Shown here in pieces: positions 1 through 9,228 of a DNA stretch of 64,000 nucleotides. Within the stretch, counting starts at the first letter, position 1; every line of letters starts with the position of its first letter. The notes beneath the pieces were generated by a model. It ran no database searches, had not been told where the DNA came from, and saw nothing but the letters and a program-made list of their open reading frames with translations. Source of the DNA: Mesorhizobium sophorae (lineage in GTDB: Bacteria; Pseudomonadota; Alphaproteobacteria; Rhizobiales; Rhizobiaceae). The DNA lies in the NCBI RefSeq assembly GCF_002270415.1, contig NZ_NNRI01000008.1, positions 602,712 through 666,711 on the forward strand, read 5' to 3'. A program made the translations under genes and the position numbers.

Positions 1-94
1 CTGATTTCGCCGGCAATCGATTTTGTCCGGGGGCGGTCTTAGAGCCTTTTCCAACCTTATGAAAGTTGGAAAACGACACGAACCGTATGGTCGC

Positions 95-724
95 TCAGCA
101 CAGGCCCGCCTGTTTGAGCACGCGATAGGCCTGCAGCACATCGCGGAACCGGTCTTCCGAACCTCGGTCGCCACCATTCGCATCCGGATGGTGACGCTTC
201 ACCAGTTCCTTATAGCGCGCCTTGATCTCCTTGCCAGTCGCCTTTGTATCAAGGCCAAGCGTTTCCAGCGCCTTGGCCTCAAGCGGCTTGGCCCTGCGCT
301 CGCGTGCCTCGCGCGGATCCTTTGGCCCCTTGAACAGGTCGAACGGGTCGCGCATGCGATTATAGTAGCCGGCGCGGCCTGAGCGCATCTGGGCCACATC
401 CGGCGACGAACGCGTCGAGGCGCCGTTGACGCCCATCTTCCAGGTCGGCCGGTGGCCGGTCATGGCTTCCTTCTGGAAGCGCGCGACCTCGGTGTCCGGC
501 ACGCCGGAGAAATAGTTGAAGCCCTTGTTGTACTCGCGCACATGGTCGAAGCAGAAGCGGAAATACTCGCCCTCCTTCATGCGCCCGACCGGCGCACGAT
601 GGGTGCCCGCTTCCTTGCAGCCGTCCCACTGGCAGATCGGCGAGTGCGACTTCAGCTCCGCATCCTTCTCCGGGCGGATGCGAATCTTCTCGAAATATTT
701 GGGATACGGCTTCATCTCACCCAT
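95..724 (-). CDS. J-domain (DnaJ-like) protein
   Basis: A 209-residue protein with a C-terminal J domain at about residues 150-205. The HPD signature is visible in the segment KRHHPDANGG, preceded by the helix II motif ARYKELVKRHH. J domains stimulate Hsp70 (DnaK) ATPase. The N-terminal part has cysteines (ICQWDGCKEAG, FRFCFDH) that could bind metal and is not a standard DnaJ G/F or zinc domain, so this is a specialised co-chaperone and not DnaJ itself. It is divergent from bolA, with a shared 180-bp promoter region. An alternative ATG lies at 715, directly after a GGTGAG sequence. The family is inferred from the J motif; the client is unknown. Confidence 0.85.
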   Translation of the reverse strand: MGEMKPYPKYFEKIRIRPEKDAELKSHSPICQWDGCKEAGTHRAPVGRMKEGEYFRFCFDHVREYNKGFNYFSGVPDTEVARFQKEAMTGHRPTWKMGVNGASTRSSPDVAQMRSGRAGYYNRMRDPFDLFKGPKDPREARERRAKPLEAKALETLGLDTKATGKEIKARYKELVKRHHPDANGGDRGSEDRFRDVLQAYRVLKQAGLC

Positions 725-904
725 TTATGGGGCGTTCGCAAATGCGAAACAAGAATTGACATTTTCGCGATGATCGCCCTAACCGCTGAATCGCGGCATA
801 AAGCAGGCGAATGGCGGATTTTGTTGCGCAGCAGCGGCTTTTGCGAGCCCGATTTTGGTTTTGCCGGCTGCTGCGCCAGCCATATGTGGTGAAGGGAGAC
901 GGCG

Positions 905-1207
905 ATGTCCATACAGGCGACGATGGAAGACAAGCTCAACAAGGCCTTTTCGCCGGACCGGCTGGTCATCATCAACGAAAGCCATCTCCATGCCGGCCAT
1001 CACCATCATGGCTCCGACCATCACGGCGCCTATGACGGCACCGGCGAGACGCATTTTCGCGTCCGCGTCGTCTCTTCGGCCTTTGCCGGGATGAGCCGCA
1101 TCGACCGCCACCGCGCCGTCAATGAATTGCTTGCCGATGAACTGAAGGCCGGCGTGCATGCGCTGGCGATCGAACCGGCGGCTCCCGGCGAAAAGACCCG
1201 CTGGTAG
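905..1207 (+). CDS. BolA family protein
   Basis: A 100-residue protein of BolA fold and length. It has the conserved helix/strand segment around HFRVRVVSSAFAGMSRIDRHRAV and a C-terminal region ending ELKAGVHALAIEPAAP. A histidine-rich loop (HAGHHHHGSDHH, residues 29-40) occupies the site where BolA proteins coordinate Fe-S or metal with monothiol glutaredoxins. The start at 905 follows a good AAGGGAGA ribosome site; an in-frame ATG lies six codons inside. BolA proteins act in iron homeostasis and Fe-S trafficking or as transcription regulators. Which role applies here cannot be read from the sequence. Confidence 0.9.
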   Translation: MSIQATMEDKLNKAFSPDRLVIINESHLHAGHHHHGSDHHGAYDGTGETHFRVRVVSSAFAGMSRIDRHRAVNELLADELKAGVHALAIEPAAPGEKTRW

Positions 1208-1229
1208 GTCGGTTCCGCCTTCGCTGTGC

Positions 1230-2783
1230 TCAGAGCACCGCTTCGATGAGGAACGGTCCGCGCCGTGACAAGGCGCTCTCCAGCAGCGCATCGAACCGCT
1301 CGCAGGTATCGGCGCGAGCCGCCTCCACGCCCATGCCTTTGGCCAGGCAAACCCAGTCCAGCGACGGCTGGTCGAGGTCGAGCATGCGCCTGGCGTTCTC
1401 GCCGATCGCGCCGACACCGACATTGCGCATCTCGCCATGCAGGATCGCATAGGTCCGGTTGGAAAAGACGATCGTCACCACGTCGAGATTTTCCCTGGCC
1501 TGCGTCCACAGCCCCTGCACCGTGTACATTCCGCTGCCGTCAGCCTCCAGATTGATCACCTTGCGGTCGGGACAGGCGATCGCCGCCCCGGTTGCAAGCG
1601 GAATGCCTCCACCGATCGATCCGCCTGTGGTCATCATGTAGTCATGCGGGGCGGCAAAGGCCGACAGCGCAAAGAAACGCCGTGCCGAGGTCACCGCCTC
1701 ATCGCAGACGATCGCATCGGCCGGCAGCTTGCGCGCCACCGACAGCGCGATCGCATCCTCCGTGAGTTTGCCGCTCGGCGTTGCCTCGTCGGGAAAGGCG
1801 GTTGCGAACACCGTCTGTTGCGACGGCTTGATGCCGAGTTCGTCGCGAAGCGCTTCCAGCGCCGCATTGAGATCCTCGCCATGCGCGGCCAGCGTCAGCA
1901 CCTGGCAGCCTTCCAGAACAAGCCGCCCCGGCTTTCCCGGATAGGCGAAGAAGGCCACCGGCTCCCGCGCGCCGACCAGCACCAGAACATCGATATCCCT
2001 GAGCAGTGCCGTCGCCGCATCGATCGGATAGGGGATGCGGGTCGGCGCGACACGCCCGCGCCCGCGCTGCATCCGGGCGACCAGCACGTCGCTGAACACG
2101 CGGACATCGCTGCCCGTCGAGATCTGCCCGGCGACAGCAAGCGCATCGGCTCTTGCCGCCTGTCCGCGAACGATGATGCCCGCCCGACCCGGAGCGGCAC
2201 GGATGGCTGCGGCGACCGTGCGGACGGCGTCCATGTCGACGGCGGGCGGCGGCGCCAGCGTCGCCTTGCCGACTGAGGCTGCGCCAACTTCGCCCCAGGC
2301 GGCATCCGCGGGCAGGATCAGGGTGGTTACGCCGGGAGGCGTCAGCGAGGCGCGGAAGGCGGCCTCGGTCGCCGGCGCGACATCGTCTGGGCCGGCGATG
2401 CGGCGCACCCAGTTCGACATCGGCTTGGCAAGGCTCTCGATATCGCTGGTCAGCGGGGCATCGAGCGGCAGATGGTAGGCTGCATGGTCGCCGACAATGT
2501 TGATCATCGGGCTCAGCGCGCGCCGCGCATTGTGCATGTTGGCCAGGCCGTTGGCCAAACCCGGACCGGTATGCAGCAGCGTCGCGGCCGGCCGATCGGT
2601 CATCCGCGCATAGCCGTCGGCGGCACCGGTCACCACGCCCTCGAACAGGCCGAGCACGCAACGCATCTGAGGTTTCCGGTCGAGCGCTGCGACGAAATGC
2701 ATTTCGGATGTGCCGGGGTTGGCGAAGCAGACCGTCACATCATTGGCCAGAAGCACATCACACAGGACATCGGCGCCGTTCAT
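1230..2783 (-). CDS. Thiamine-diphosphate-dependent acetolactate synthase-like enzyme
   Basis: A 517-residue protein of the ThDP-dependent acetolactate synthase/benzoylformate decarboxylase superfamily. The N-terminal PYR domain holds the catalytic glutamate (GLFEGVVTGAADGYARM, about residue 48). The C-terminal PP domain has the cofactor motif EADGSGMYT followed by SNRTYAI. It is shorter than IlvB (about 570) and has no IlvN partner nearby, so a catabolic decarboxylase or carboligase is more likely than branched-chain synthesis. The substrate is unknown. The start is supported by GGGAGAG upstream. The alpha/beta hydrolase upstream on the same strand may be co-transcribed. Confidence 0.8.
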   Translation of the reverse strand: MNGADVLCDVLLANDVTVCFANPGTSEMHFVAALDRKPQMRCVLGLFEGVVTGAADGYARMTDRPAATLLHTGPGLANGLANMHNARRALSPMINIVGDHAAYHLPLDAPLTSDIESLAKPMSNWVRRIAGPDDVAPATEAAFRASLTPPGVTTLILPADAAWGEVGAASVGKATLAPPPAVDMDAVRTVAAAIRAAPGRAGIIVRGQAARADALAVAGQISTGSDVRVFSDVLVARMQRGRGRVAPTRIPYPIDAATALLRDIDVLVLVGAREPVAFFAYPGKPGRLVLEGCQVLTLAAHGEDLNAALEALRDELGIKPSQQTVFATAFPDEATPSGKLTEDAIALSVARKLPADAIVCDEAVTSARRFFALSAFAAPHDYMMTTGGSIGGGIPLATGAAIACPDRKVINLEADGSGMYTVQGLWTQARENLDVVTIVFSNRTYAILHGEMRNVGVGAIGENARRMLDLDQPSLDWVCLAKGMGVEAARADTCERFDALLESALSRRGPFLIEAVL

Positions 2784-2916
2784 GGAATTCTCTCCCGCTT
2801 GACGATCGAAGAGAGCAGTTGCACCGGCAAACGCTCGCGCAGCAATATCCCGTCGGCACTTTTGATCTGATCCAGTCCCTCTGATGCCTGTGCCTCGTCG
2901 GGGTCGGGGTCGGGGG

Positions 2917-3726
2917 TCAGCTGACGGTCGATTTCAGGAATGCCAGCGCGGCGGCGGTCAGCGCGTCGCCATCCTCGCCGAAATCGCGATTGATCGACAT
3001 GTGCGTATAGGCACTGCCGTCGAACACAGTGACCTTGGTGCCGGTCGCCCGCAGGCGCGCGGCGAAGGCCTTCGAGGCCTCGCCACGGCCCACGGCGCTT
3101 GAATAGGCGATGAAGGTCGGCGGATGCTTGTGGCCGTCGACATAGCTGGCGGGCGACAGCGCGGCCCATTGCGTGGGGTCGGAAAAGACGCGGGCATAGG
3201 CCCGGACCATGCCGCCATTGCTGGAAAGCGCCGCAAGATCATAGGCCCTGGTATCGTCGAGGATGAGTGCCGCGACGCCAGGCAGGCCACCGCGCATGCC
3301 GGTCAGCGCAATCAGATGGCAGCCGGCCGAGTGGCCCATGCCGACAATGCGATCGGGATCGCCGCCATGCTGCGCGATGTTGGCGCGCACATAGGCATAG
3401 GCCTTTTCGACGTCGCCGGCCTGGGTGGCGACGTCGGCCTCGGGCAACATGCGATAGTCGATGGAGACGAAGCAGAACCCATTGGCGAGCAGGAAGGCCG
3501 GCTTGGCGTTGACCTGGCTGCGTTTGCCGAACTGCCAGGTACCGCCATGGACGAAAAAGACGACCGGCAGGCCGGTTGCACCGTCAGGCGCATAGATATC
3601 GAGCTTGGCCGGCCCGTAGTCGAAGGTTTTTGGCGCGGGTTGGCGCGGGCGCCGCGCAGCCGATGCTCCCAATGGCAGCATCGCCACCACGGAGGTCAGA
3701 ATGAGGCTTCGTCGATCGATCATCAT
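2917..3726 (-). CDS. Alpha/beta hydrolase (carboxylesterase type), exported
   Basis: An alpha/beta hydrolase of about 269 residues. The oxyanion-hole motif HGGTW and the nucleophile elbow GHSAGC are both visible, with an acid/histidine pair near the C-terminus (TVFDGSAYTHMS). The start at 3726 was chosen over the longer ORF because GGGAGA precedes it and because it puts a twin-arginine-like signal at the N-terminus (RRSLILTS, then a hydrophobic stretch ending ASA). The enzyme is therefore probably periplasmic and may use Tat. It resembles kynurenine formamidase/esterase-like BD-FAE proteins in outline. The substrate is not determinable. Confidence 0.8.
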   Translation of the reverse strand: MMIDRRSLILTSVVAMLPLGASAARRPRQPAPKTFDYGPAKLDIYAPDGATGLPVVFFVHGGTWQFGKRSQVNAKPAFLLANGFCFVSIDYRMLPEADVATQAGDVEKAYAYVRANIAQHGGDPDRIVGMGHSAGCHLIALTGMRGGLPGVAALILDDTRAYDLAALSSNGGMVRAYARVFSDPTQWAALSPASYVDGHKHPPTFIAYSSAVGRGEASKAFAARLRATGTKVTVFDGSAYTHMSINRDFGEDGDALTAAALAFLKSTVS

Positions 3727-4175
3727 GGTCTCCCGACCGTGTAGGCCAACAGTGCCCGCAGGCGCAGCGAGCGTCCAGTTAAGGATTGGTAACACCCGAG
3801 TGGTCTGGGTCGGCGAGCTATCATCGATCCGAATCTCGAATGGCACTCGAGTTTTTGGGGCTCATCCGCTGTAGAGGGGCCGGATCCACCGGCTTTGCCG
3901 AATTCGCTTCGGGTCGCAAATGTCGCAGCATTGGGCCGTATCAAATGCACTGTCTTGCAGTTCAGCTCACGAAATCAATATCTGCCCCTTGACGGTCTCA
4001 TCTGGCCATCACCACCTAAGTATTTGGCAAGCATTTTTGCCACATGGGTGGTGTCCCGGGTTTCAATGCCAGATGCACGCGCTCTCCTTCGTGTGAAGGG
4101 AACCACAATGCATTCCGGCAGTTGAATACATGATGAGCCGGCAGGCGGCCAAAACGGCTCTGAGGGCAGAGTATC
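3727..4175. promoter_or_regulatory. Intergenic region upstream of prkA with an inverted repeat
   Basis: About 450 bp without a credible gene; minus-strand ORFs here are shadows. An 18-bp inverted repeat, TGGCAA-N6-TTGCCA, lies at 4025-4042, about 135 bp upstream of the prkA start. It superficially resembles a sigma-54 -24/-12 element, but the GG to GC spacing is one base too long. It may be an operator for the stress-responsive prkA operon. A weak ribosome site (AGGGCAG) precedes the prkA ATG. Confidence 0.35.
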
Positions 4176-6125
4176 ATGCGCGAGAATCAATCCGACGTCT
4201 TCGACCTGTTTTCGGAGATTTATGCGAACGCGGCTCAGGAAGAAATCAGCCTCCAGCAATATCTCCTTGCCTGCCGAGAGGACAGATCGATGTATGCCTC
4301 GGCACCTGAACGGATGGTCGAGGCTATCGGCGAGCCGAACCTGGTTGACACCAGCAAGGACGAACGGCTCGGTCGCATTTTCTCGAACCGCACCGTTAAG
4401 ATCTATCCCTCCTTCTCCGATTTCTACGGAATGGAGGACACGATCGAACGCATTGCTGGCTATTTTCGCTACGCTTCCCAGGGGCTCGAGGAGCGCAAGC
4501 AGATCCTTTATCTCCTGGGCCCGGTTGGCGGCGGCAAATCCTCGCTTGCCGAACGGCTGAAGAAATTGATGGAGCAGCGCCCGATCTACACGCTGAAGGT
4601 CGGCAACCAGGTCAGCCCGGTTTTCGAATCGCCGCTTGGCCTCTTCCATCCCGATCGCATGGGCGACCTGCTGCAGGATAAATACGGCATAGCCCGACGC
4701 CGGCTGAACGGGCTCATCTCGCCATGGGCGGCCAAGCGCCTTGACGAACTCTCCGGCGACATTTCCAAGTTCAGCGTGGTCAAGCTGATGCCTTCGCGGT
4801 TGCGCCAGATCGGCATCGCCAAGACCGAGCCCGGCGACGAGAACAATCAGGACGTCTCGGCCCTGGTCGGCAAGGTCGACATCCGGCTATTGGAAAATTT
4901 CAGCCAGTCCGATCCGGACGCCTATTCCTACAGCGGCGGACTGAACCGGACCACCCAGGGCCTGCTTGAATTCGTGGAAATGTTCAAGGCGCCCATCAAG
5001 GTCCTGCATCCGCTGCTGACCGCCACCCAGGAGGGCAGCTACAACGGCACCGAAAATTTCGGCGCCTTTCCCTACCAGGGGATCATCGTGGCCCATTCCA
5101 ACGAGTCGGAGTGGCAGCAGTTCAAGAACAACAAGAACAATGAGGCCTTTCTCGACCGCATCCTCGTGGTCAAGGTGCCTTATTGTCTGCGGATCACCGA
5201 AGAGAGGCAGATCTACGAAAAGCTGCTGCGGGAGAGCGAATTGGCCGCCAGCCCGTGCGCGCCCGAGGTGCTGGACATTCTCAGCCGGTTCACCGTCTCG
5301 ACCCGCCTGGCCGAGCATGACAATTCGCCGCTCTACACCAAGATGCGTGCCTATGACGGCGAGAACCTGAAGGACGTCGACCCCAAGGCGAAGTCGGTTC
5401 AGGAATATCGCGATGCCGCCGGGGTCGATGAGGGCATGAGGGGCGTCAGCACGCGCTTCGCCTTCAAGATCCTGTCGCAGACCTTCAACTACGACACCAA
5501 GGAAGTGGCTGCCGATCCTGTGCACCTGATGTACATTCTGGAGGAGGCGATCAAGCGAGAGCAGTTTCCCAAGGAATCGGAAGCAGCCTATCTCGATTTC
5601 ATCAAGTCGGAGATCGCCACGCGGTATGCCGAGTTCATCGGCCACGAGATCCAGAAAGCCTATCTCGAATCCTATAGCGAATATGGCCAGAACCTTTTCG
5701 ACCGTTACATCGCCTATGCCGATGCCTGGATCGAGGATCAGGACTACAAGGACCCCGACACCGGCCAGATCTTGAAACGCGAGGTTTTGGAAAACGAATT
5801 GTCGCAGGTCGAAAAGCCGGCCGGCATCGCCAATCCCAAGGACTTCCGCAACGAGGTGGTGAAGTTCACGCTGCGTGCGCGCGCAAGGAACCACGACCGC
5901 AACCCGTCATGGACGAGTTATGAAAAGCTCCGCGAGGTCATCGAGAAGCGGATGTTCGGTCAGGTCGAGGACCTCTTGCCGGTGATCAGCTTCGGCTCCA
6001 AGCAAGACAGCGTTACGGAAAAACGGCACAACGAATTCGTTCAACGCATGGTCGAGCGCGGCTACACCCAGCGGCAGGTGCGTCGCCTGGTGGACTGGTA
6101 CATGCGGGTGAACAAGGCGGGCTGA
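4176..6125 (+). CDS. prkA: PrkA family serine protein kinase
   Basis: A 649-residue protein of full family length. The N-terminal AAA-like PrkA domain carries Walker A LLGPVGGGKSSLAERLK at about residues 110-127. The C-terminal PrkA kinase domain covers about residues 390-645. PrkA proteins (YeaG in E. coli) are Ser/Thr kinases or AAA proteases induced by starvation and stationary phase. It is the first gene of a three-gene operon with a YeaH-like VWA protein (17-bp gap) and a SpoVR-like protein. This conserved trio links the proteins to one stress-adaptation function whose mechanism is still poorly defined. Confidence 0.95.
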   Translation: MRENQSDVFDLFSEIYANAAQEEISLQQYLLACREDRSMYASAPERMVEAIGEPNLVDTSKDERLGRIFSNRTVKIYPSFSDFYGMEDTIERIAGYFRYASQGLEERKQILYLLGPVGGGKSSLAERLKKLMEQRPIYTLKVGNQVSPVFESPLGLFHPDRMGDLLQDKYGIARRRLNGLISPWAAKRLDELSGDISKFSVVKLMPSRLRQIGIAKTEPGDENNQDVSALVGKVDIRLLENFSQSDPDAYSYSGGLNRTTQGLLEFVEMFKAPIKVLHPLLTATQEGSYNGTENFGAFPYQGIIVAHSNESEWQQFKNNKNNEAFLDRILVVKVPYCLRITEERQIYEKLLRESELAASPCAPEVLDILSRFTVSTRLAEHDNSPLYTKMRAYDGENLKDVDPKAKSVQEYRDAAGVDEGMRGVSTRFAFKILSQTFNYDTKEVAADPVHLMYILEEAIKREQFPKESEAAYLDFIKSEIATRYAEFIGHEIQKAYLESYSEYGQNLFDRYIAYADAWIEDQDYKDPDTGQILKREVLENELSQVEKPAGIANPKDFRNEVVKFTLRARARNHDRNPSWTSYEKLREVIEKRMFGQVEDLLPVISFGSKQDSVTEKRHNEFVQRMVERGYTQRQVRRLVDWYMRVNKAG

Positions 6126-6142
6126 GGGAGCCCGATGGGTCC

Positions 6143-7456
6143 ATGCCGATCTTCATCGACCGTCGCCTGAATCCGAAGGACAAGAGCCTCGGCAATCGCC
6201 AGCGCTTCCTCAAGCGTGCCCGCGAGGAACTGAAGCGGAGCATACGCGATCAGATCCGCGCTGGCAGGATCGCCGACGCGGACGCCGAGCACACCGTGCC
6301 CATGCCCGAAAGAGGCACAGGCGAGCCGAGCTTCAACAACGCCCGCAACAGCGGCAGGCGCCAGCACATCCTGCCGGGTAACAAGCATTTCTCCCCTGGA
6401 GACCTGATCCCCAAGCCTGGCCAGGGCGGCGGCGGGGGAGCGTCGTCCCCGGGAAACACGGCGTCTGAAGACGACTTTCGTTTCGTGCTGTCACGCGAAG
6501 AGGTGCTCGATCTTTTTTTCGAGGATCTCGAACTTCCGGACATGGTCAAGCTCAATCTCAAGGAAATCCTTGCCTTCAAACCGCGCCGGGCTGGTTTCGC
6601 CGCTACCGGTTCACCGACCAACATCAATGTTGGGCGCACGATGCGCAACAGCCATGGCCGCCGCATTGCGCTGAGGCGTCCCAAGCAGGCGGAACTGGAC
6701 GCGGTCCTCCGGGAAATCGCTACGCTTGAGTTGGTGCCATCCGGCGCAGCGGCAAGCCAGCGCATTGCGGCATTGCGCGAGGATCTCGACCGGCTGGAAC
6801 GCCGCCGCCGGCGAATTGCCTATGTCGATCCGGTCGACATCCGCTTCAACCGCTTCGATCCCCAGCCTGTGCCGAACGCCAACGCCGTCATGTTCTGCCT
6901 GATGGATGTGTCCGGCTCGATGGGAGAGCGCGAAAAGGATCTGGCCAAGCGCTTCTTCGTGCTGCTGCACCTGTTCTTGAAACGGCGCTACGACCGCATC
7001 GAGATCGTCTTCATCCGCCACACGCACTTGGCACAGGAGGTCGATGAGGACACATTCTTCTACAACACGCAAAGCGGCGGCACTGTCGTTTCCACCGCGC
7101 TGGAGGAAATGCATCGCATTATTGAAGAACGTTACCCGGCCCGCGAATGGAACATCTATGCCGCCCAGGCCTCGGACGGCGACAATTTCGCCGGCGATTC
7201 CGAGCGATGCAAAGCCTTGCTCAACGGCAAGCTCATGCGGCTGTGCCAGTATTTTGCCTATGTGGAGATCATCGACGAGCGTGAGGCCCATATCTTCCGC
7301 ACAACCGAAAACGGGACATCGCTATGGCGTGCCTACAGCGAAATCGACGTGAGATGGCCGAACTTTCAGATGAGCCGCATCGCCACGCCCGCCGATATCT
7401 ACCCCGTTTTTCGCCAGCTCTTCGGCAGACAGCTGGCTCCCCTTAAGAGAGCGTGA
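6143..7456 (+). CDS. YeaH/YhbH family protein (DUF444, VWA-like)
   Basis: A 437-residue protein. The C-terminal half has a von Willebrand A/MIDAS-like signature (MFCLMDVSGSMGEREKD, about residues 250-267) with a downstream threonine in SGGTVVSTALEEMH. The N-terminus is a basic RRLNPKDKSLGNRQRF segment typical of YeaH. A glycine-rich stretch (GQGGGGGASSPGN) lies at about residues 92-105. It sits between prkA and spoVR, and its stop overlaps the spoVR start. VWA proteins of this kind often partner with AAA proteins such as PrkA; a direct partnership is inferred from the operon. Confidence 0.92.
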   Translation: MPIFIDRRLNPKDKSLGNRQRFLKRAREELKRSIRDQIRAGRIADADAEHTVPMPERGTGEPSFNNARNSGRRQHILPGNKHFSPGDLIPKPGQGGGGGASSPGNTASEDDFRFVLSREEVLDLFFEDLELPDMVKLNLKEILAFKPRRAGFAATGSPTNINVGRTMRNSHGRRIALRRPKQAELDAVLREIATLELVPSGAAASQRIAALREDLDRLERRRRRIAYVDPVDIRFNRFDPQPVPNANAVMFCLMDVSGSMGEREKDLAKRFFVLLHLFLKRRYDRIEIVFIRHTHLAQEVDEDTFFYNTQSGGTVVSTALEEMHRIIEERYPAREWNIYAAQASDGDNFAGDSERCKALLNGKLMRLCQYFAYVEIIDEREAHIFRTTENGTSLWRAYSEIDVRWPNFQMSRIATPADIYPVFRQLFGRQLAPLKRA

Positions 7457-9006
7457 AGGGTACGATGGCCAGACAAGCCAGTAAATCCAGCCTGCTTTTT
7501 TCAGGGTCCGACTGGGATTTCAAGACATTGTCGCGGGCCTATGACGCGATCGAGGCAATCGCGGTCGAAGAGCTTCATCTCGATACCTACCCCGTGCAGA
7601 TGGAGATCATCTCCTCCCAACAGATGCTCGACGCCTATTCGTCGGTCGGCATGCCGCTGATGTACCGTCACTGGTCTTTCGGCAAACATTTCCTCTACCA
7701 GGATCTGCTCTATCGCAAAGGCGCGCGAGGGCTTGCCTATGAACTGGTCATCAATTCCAATCCCTGCATCGTCTATCTGATGGAGGAAAACACCATGGCC
7801 CTGCAGGCCTTGGTGACGGCCCATGCTGCGCTCGGGCACAATCATTTCTTCAAGAACAATCAGCTGTTCAAGCAGTGGACGGACGCCGGGGCTATCCTCG
7901 GCTACCTGGACTTCGCCAAAGGCTACATTGCCCGTTGCGAGGAGCGGCACGGCCTCACCGCCGTCGAGGCTGTTCTTGATTCCGCCCATGCGCTGATGGC
8001 GCAGGGCGTGTTCCGCTATCACCGGCCGCCGAAGCTGTCGTCGGAGCGGCAGCGCGAAGGGCTTCGCGAGCGCCTCGAATACGAGGAGCGCTCGTACAAC
8101 GATTTGTGGCGCACGCTGCCGCCTTCTCAGCAAAGGGTCAGCGATAAGGAGCAAGAGCCGGAGCGGAAGAAATCGCTCAACCTGCCCGAGGAAAACCTGC
8201 TTTATTTCCTGGAAAAGAACAGCCTGGTCCTGGAGCCTTGGCAGCGGGAGATCATCCGGATCGTTCGTGTCATAGCACAGTATTTTTATCCGCAGGGGCA
8301 GACACAGGTGATGAACGAGGGCTGCGCCACTTTCGTGCACTATACGCTGATGAACATGCTGTTCGATCGCGGCCTGATCAGCGAAGGCGCCATGCTCGAA
8401 ATCCTGCGCAATCATTCCAACGTGGTCTTCCAGCCGGCGTTCGACGATCCGCGCTTTTCCGGCATCAACCCCTACGCTCTCGGCCTCGACATGATGCAGG
8501 ACATCCAGCGTATGTCGACAGAGCCGACGGCCGAGGACCGGGACTGGTTTCCAGACATTGCCGGCCGCGGCAACTGGCGCGAGATCCTGCTCGACGCCTG
8601 GGCGGATCACCGCGACGAATCCTTTATCCGCCAGTACCTCAGTCCGACTTTGATCCGAAAATGGCGGTTCTTTGTGCTCGGCGACGTTGCCGACCAACCG
8701 CATTGCCAGGTCGCCTCGATTCACAACGAGCGCGGCTATGCCAAGATACGCGCCGCGCTCGCTCACAGCTACGACGTTGGCGCGAAGCGACCGGACATCC
8801 AGGTGGTGGATGTCGATCTGCTCGGCGACCGGCATTTGCGACTGCAGCACAAGGTCAATGACGGCGTCCTTCTCGAGGATGCCAGCCGGGACGCCACGCT
8901 TCGTCACATCCGCAGGCTTTGGGGTTATGAGGTCAGCTTGGCCGCCGTCGACGCTGAAACGGGGGCAACGATCCACGAACGCTCGACGAGCCAGATCACA
9001 GAATGA
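7453..9006 (+). CDS. SpoVR family protein
   Basis: A 517-residue SpoVR/YcgB-like protein. Conserved segments include WSFGKHF near residue 75, ELVINSNPCIVYLMEENTM near 95, and a histidine-rich MNEGCATFVHYTLMN region at about 285. The GTG start at 7453 overlaps the yeaH stop as GTGA; an ATG at 7465 is the alternative. The family is required for the sporulation cortex in Bacillus but is widespread in non-sporulating bacteria as the third member of the prkA operon, with no settled biochemical role. No divergence from the family is seen. Confidence 0.93.
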   Translation: MKGTMARQASKSSLLFSGSDWDFKTLSRAYDAIEAIAVEELHLDTYPVQMEIISSQQMLDAYSSVGMPLMYRHWSFGKHFLYQDLLYRKGARGLAYELVINSNPCIVYLMEENTMALQALVTAHAALGHNHFFKNNQLFKQWTDAGAILGYLDFAKGYIARCEERHGLTAVEAVLDSAHALMAQGVFRYHRPPKLSSERQREGLRERLEYEERSYNDLWRTLPPSQQRVSDKEQEPERKKSLNLPEENLLYFLEKNSLVLEPWQREIIRIVRVIAQYFYPQGQTQVMNEGCATFVHYTLMNMLFDRGLISEGAMLEILRNHSNVVFQPAFDDPRFSGINPYALGLDMMQDIQRMSTEPTAEDRDWFPDIAGRGNWREILLDAWADHRDESFIRQYLSPTLIRKWRFFVLGDVADQPHCQVASIHNERGYAKIRAALAHSYDVGAKRPDIQVVDVDLLGDRHLRLQHKVNDGVLLEDASRDATLRHIRRLWGYEVSLAAVDAETGATIHERSTSQITE

Positions 9007-9123
9007 AGCTGCGCAGTTGCGCTGGTTCTCATGGCGTCAAGAAGTGCGCGCCGGTCTTGGGCGACATGCATCAAAACAGGGGCTTGAAGCACGTCGCCTG
9101 AATTCGATCAACGCGACACGCCC

Positions 9124-9228
9124 TAGAGCAATTCCAGGAAAAGTGTGAAACTGTTTTCCGTCCGGAATTGCGTCGAAACAAAGAGTTAGAGCCGTTCGCC
9201 GTTTCCGTGAAACGATGAATTGCTCTAA
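9124..9228. repeat. Rhizobial-type intergenic repeat with inverted ends
   Basis: A segment of about 105 bp bounded by perfect inverted ends, TAGAGCAATTC and GAATTGCTCTA. It has internal inverted blocks (GGAAAAGTG/GTTTTCCG and TTTCCGTGAAA). From memory, this sequence class recurs many times between genes in Mesorhizobium and related rhizobia. Its right end overlaps the stop codon of the downstream minus-strand CBS gene, so it lies at the 3' end of two converging genes and could act in termination or RNA stability. The number of genomic copies cannot be seen here. Confidence 0.6.

Noticed and set aside
4025..4042. Sigma-54 promoter for prkA
   Set aside because: TTGGCA and TTGC blocks are present, but the GG to GC spacing is one base too long and the sequence is better described as a perfect inverted repeat.
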